Below are positions 17,211 to 19,512 of a stretch of DNA of 19,512 bases, piece by piece; the stretch's first letter is position 1, and every line of letters begins with the position of its first letter. The DNA is from CAYJPV01 sp964396055 (GTDB taxonomy: Bacteria; Acidobacteriota; Vicinamibacteria; Vicinamibacterales; JAKQTR01): the NCBI GenBank assembly GCA_964396055.1, contig CAYNDV010000084.1, forward strand, positions 1 to 19,512. Reading direction: 5' to 3'. The notes under the pieces were generated by a model. That model searched no databases, was not told the DNA's origin, and worked only from the letters and a program-made list of their open reading frames with translations. The translations under genes and the position numbers were made by a program.

Positions 17211-18396
17211 ACCGCGTGAAGCGCAGTTCCACCGCCGCGCTGACGAGGCCGGACTGGAGCGTGAGCGGCCGGCGGGCAGGGGCGCCGCCGGGAAGAATCA
17301 CCATGGCCACACCCGCCGCCGCCGGGACGCCGAGCCGGCGGTCGATGGCCTGCCCGCTGCGCGTGCGGATCGACGACGCGCGGCTGCCGTGCTGGCCGTC
17401 GAGCAGGCCGGCCAGCGTCGAGTCGAGCAGGTCCAGGCGCGACCCGGCGTCGGCGCCGGTCTCCGACTCTTCGACCAGTTCTTCGAGGTTCTCGAGCGGG
17501 TCGTAGCCGGCCACGAGCACCACGGAGATCAGGTCGCGGCTCCCGCCCTGCTCGAGCCAGGCCTCTCCGGCCGGCACGCGGTACTGGACGCCGGCCCGCA
17601 CGCGGCTCGCCCCGCGCATCGCCTGCGGCGGAAAGAGCACCTCGACGTCGCCCGTCCGCGTCCGGCCGAGCACGTACGCGTGTCCGTCCGCACTCGTGGC
17701 GAACACCAGCGCGACGCGTGAACCCGCCGGCACCGCCACACCGTCGGTCAGGCCGGCGACGCCGTCTGCCGCCGTTCCCGGCACCTGCAGAAACCCCGTC
17801 CAGTGCAGCGCATACGGCGCCAGCGGGGGTTTGGGCGGCGGGGTGGTGGCCCACCGGTACACGGCGGGCACCACGAAACTGGCCACCGTGGTCAGCAGGA
17901 TGACGGCGGTCAACCACGCCAGGCGCCTCGCGCGCCGCATCAGCGCACGGTCGGCCACTTCCGCGTCGCTGGAGAGCGCATGGGCCACCCGCTGGAGCGA
18001 CGCGCGCGGTTTGTCCGGGTCGTAGTCGATGGCGGGCTGCGTCACCAGCGCCCGGAGGTCCTCGGGCAGCGTCTCCGCCGGGGGCCGGACAACGCCGGGC
18101 CAGCGGACGGGCACGACGACGCTGCCGCCGCGGACGGCGGTCATCACCTCGATACGAAATGGGTCGTCAGGGTTCGCCAGTGCCGTGAAGACATCCGGCG
18201 TCAGCAGGATGACGGCGTCCGCGGCGTTCGCGACGGCCCGTCGCCGCTGGTCGCGGCTGACCTCCGACGGGTTGGCCGCGACGACGAACCCCATGGCGGC
18301 CAGGCCGCGTTCGAATTCCGCAGCCAGCGCAGCGCCGCCGGAGTCGGGCGCGCAGACGCAGACATCAGGCTCGGCGGGCGGCATGGCCTGCGGCAC
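17209..18396 (-). CDS. TIR-like domain, membrane segment and DUF4384 domain protein
   Basis: The 395-residue protein has three parts. Residues 10-100 look like a TIR domain: strand VCVCAPDSG, helix AAEFERGLAAMGF, strand AVILLTP, then PFRIEVMTAVRGG with E83 at the place of the conserved (NADase) Glu, and strand VVVPVRW. A basic stretch RRARR leads into one membrane helix (about 160-180, LTAVILLTTVASFVVPAVY). The C-terminal half (about 205-300) matches DUF4384: GSRVALVFATSADGHAYVL, VEVLFPPQ, GVQYRVPAGEAW, ISVVLVA. The TIR part should face the cytosol and the DUF4384 part the periplasm. A GTG start at 18396, 4 nt after the methyltransferase stop, is assumed; ATG at 18384 is the alternative. NAD cleavage or signalling is inferred. 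TIR similarity is by pattern, so moderately sure. Confidence 0.68.
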   Translation of the reverse strand: MPQAMPPAEPDVCVCAPDSGGAALAAEFERGLAAMGFVVAANPSEVSRDQRRRAVANAADAVILLTPDVFTALANPDDPFRIEVMTAVRGGSVVVPVRWPGVVRPPAETLPEDLRALVTQPAIDYDPDKPRASLQRVAHALSSDAEVADRALMRRARRLAWLTAVILLTTVASFVVPAVYRWATTPPPKPPLAPYALHWTGFLQVPGTAADGVAGLTDGVAVPAGSRVALVFATSADGHAYVLGRTRTGDVEVLFPPQAMRGASRVRAGVQYRVPAGEAWLEQGGSRDLISVVLVAGYDPLENLEELVEESETGADAGSRLDLLDSTLAGLLDGQHGSRASSIRTRSGQAIDRRLGVPAAAGVAMVILPGGAPARRPLTLQSGLVSAAVELRFTR

Positions 18397-18400
18397 GGGG

Positions 18401-19144
18401 TCAATCCCCGGCGCGGACGGCCTGGTAGAGTTTGCGCATCACCTGGCCGTCGATGGTGACCTGCGGCGCGATCGACAGCACCCGGAAACCGGCGCGCCGC
18501 AGGGCTGCCCGCAGGAAGCCGTCGGTGTAGGCCCGCTCCCGCACCGCCACGTCCCGTCGCTGGTAGGACCGGCCAGTCCGGACGAACCACACCTGTCGGA
18601 ACGTGGCCACCCCGCTGGCCTTGTCGAACGTGTTGACGGCCGTGAACACGTGGCGCCCCACGCGGAAGAACTTGTCCCGGTCGTGCAACCACCTGAGCCA
18701 CGCGATGGTGTTGAGGTCGAACTGGAACAGGCCGCCAGGCCGCAGGATGGCGGCCGTGTTGCGGAAGACGCGTTCGAGATCGCCGGCGTCGAGGATGTGG
18801 TTGAGCGCGTCGAACTGGCAGGTGACGGCGTCGGCCCGCTCGCGCAGGCGCAGGCGCGTGAGGTCCTGACGGGACCAGCGCACGCGCGACGGCTTGCGGC
18901 GCGCCGCCGCCAGCATGGCGGCCGACCGGTCCACGCCGATGACGGTCCAGTGGCGGCGACGGGTCCAGGGGATGGTCGAGTTGCCGGTGCCGCACGCGAG
19001 GTCGACGAGGACGCGGATGTCGAGGCCCCGCGCGTGGGCCGTCTCCAACAGCGCCTCCCGCCACCTCGTGTAGAGCGCCTGGATGCCGGGATCGCGCGCC
19101 ATCCCGTCGTAGAGGGGCGCCAGGGCCGCGTACTGATCTCTCAC
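18401..19144 (-). CDS. Class I SAM-dependent methyltransferase
   Basis: The 247-residue protein has a Rossmann methyltransferase core: YAALAPLYDGM at the start, motif I LVDLACGTGNS, motif II VIGVDRSAAMLAAA, CQFDALNHI for motif IV and LRPGGLFQFDLNT for motif V. The substrate cannot be read from sequence; similar proteins methylate small molecules or are uncharacterised. The GTG at 19144 was chosen because homology begins at RDQYAALAPLYD, GGGAG lies about 10 bases upstream, and in-frame sequence further upstream is non-native and overlaps an RHS remnant. It is the first gene of a two-gene unit with the TIR-DUF4384 gene. Confidence 0.9.
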   Translation of the reverse strand: MRDQYAALAPLYDGMARDPGIQALYTRWREALLETAHARGLDIRVLVDLACGTGNSTIPWTRRRHWTVIGVDRSAAMLAAARRKPSRVRWSRQDLTRLRLRERADAVTCQFDALNHILDAGDLERVFRNTAAILRPGGLFQFDLNTIAWLRWLHDRDKFFRVGRHVFTAVNTFDKASGVATFRQVWFVRTGRSYQRRDVAVRERAYTDGFLRAALRRAGFRVLSIAPQVTIDGQVMRKLYQAVRAGD

Positions 19145-19268
19145 GATGACGTCACTCCCGCGCCGAGGCCGCCGGCCCGTCACCGCCCGCACGTACGGGA
19201 CAACGGGCAGCGGACATCCGCCGGCCACGTCGTGCGCGCGAGGTCGAAAACCACAGGCGGGCATTTGA

Positions 19269-19297
19269 AGTCTAGGGCGCACCCGCACGCCCGTCAA
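19269..19297 (-). promoter_or_regulatory. Promoter of the methyltransferase-TIR operon
   Basis: On the minus strand, TTGACG (19297-19292) and TAGACT (19274-19269) are 17 bases apart. The -35 is identical to that of the hppD promoter and the -10 differs by one base. The start would be near 19262, giving a leader of about 118 bases before the GTG at 19144. I see nothing else in that leader. Confidence 0.65.
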
Positions 19298-19340
19298 GGC
19301 AAGGCAGGTGCCCGTACCCTCGTCCGGACGTCGCGAGTCC

Positions 19341-19451
19341 TTAGCTGTAGCGGTTCCACCACGGCGGGTCGACGAGGTTCTCCTCCCAGGTGTAGACCGG
19401 GTCGAGGGGTGAAACGCCCGAGGTCCGGGCGGTAATGCCGCGCCTCTGGCT
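19341..19451 (-). pseudogene. Frameshifted remnant of an RHS-repeat core
   Basis: On the minus strand one frame reads EARHYRPDLGRFT (to 19408) and the next frame continues LDPVYTWEENLVDPPWWNRY, ending in a stop at 19341. Together they match the RHS-associated core (RYYDPxxGRFxxxDPxYTWxxNLxDPQRWNRY). Only 4 bases separate FT from DP where the family needs 6, so a 2-base loss is likely. The stop falls where the core normally continues (AYVRNNPL). An in-frame stop lies upstream near 19477. RHS proteins are large polymorphic toxins or wall proteins; here only a fragment is left. Confidence 0.65.
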
Positions 19452-19472
19452 CGCCGAAGCTCGCGCCGAGCC
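19448..19472. repeat. Small palindrome next to the RHS remnant
   Basis: GGCTCG (19448-19453) pairs with CGAGCC (19467-19472) around a 13-base G/C-rich loop. It lies at the upstream edge of the RHS-like sequence. It may be part of a dispersed repeat; only one copy is in the window. Confidence 0.35.
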
Positions 19473-19512
19473 ACCCTCACCCGATGGCGTGAGCGAAGGC
19501 GGCTCCCCGAAC

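Noticed and set aside
19145..19480. N-terminal extension of the methyltransferase to an ATG at 19480
   Set aside because: The added ~112 residues are Arg/Pro-rich, cross the promoter at 19269-19297 and overlap the RHS remnant in another frame.

Overview
The window is very GC-rich, densely packed DNA that looks like a free-living bacterium of the Acidobacteriota, most plausibly Vicinamibacteria. That placement is an inference from style: large secreted Asp-box propeller and ~1000-residue M14 peptidase proteins, a short-form homogentisate dioxygenase in a compact operon, and intergenic heptamer repeats. No rRNA or other phylogenetic marker is present. All protein genes except one terminal remnant look intact.

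Layout. 1-240: the left edge holds the 5' half of a tRNA-Arg(CCU) with a perfect TATAAT box, but no recognisable 3' half. 241-2085 (minus): an acylphosphatase-apt pair, then a Pal-like OmpA-domain envelope protein. 2130-5705 (plus): a 1191-residue iron-sulfur flavoprotein that joins a GltD/NfnB-like half to a PyrK/NfnA-like half. 5719-8835 (minus): a secreted 1038-residue Asp-box (sortilin/Vps10-like) propeller protein, convergent with the previous gene. 8893-13680 (plus): a promoter, a ~230-nt leader and a four-gene homogentisate operon, hppD-hmgA-(unknown 298-aa gene)-fahA, whose last three genes are joined by 4-nt ATGA overlaps. 13681-13922: a repeat-rich convergent gap with a GGGGCGT array, a shared motif, nested palindromes and an AAGAAGC array. 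13923-16958 (minus): a secreted M14 zinc carboxypeptidase. 16959-17208: a second repeat-rich gap that shares a motif with the first. 17209-19144 (minus): a methyltransferase and a TIR-TM-DUF4384 membrane protein, transcribed together from a clear promoter at 19269-19297. 19341-19451 (minus): a frameshifted remnant of an RHS core.

Functional reading. The operon covers 4-hydroxyphenylpyruvate to fumarate plus acetoacetate, but no GST-type maleylacetoacetate isomerase is present. The uncharacterised 298-aa protein sits exactly where that enzyme would be expected, making it the best candidate for new biology here. Second is the TIR/DUF4384 membrane protein paired with a methyltransferase. Third is the single-chain NfnB-NfnA-like oxidoreductase. 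The heptamer-repeat intergenic elements flanking the M14 gene look like a dispersed repeat family.
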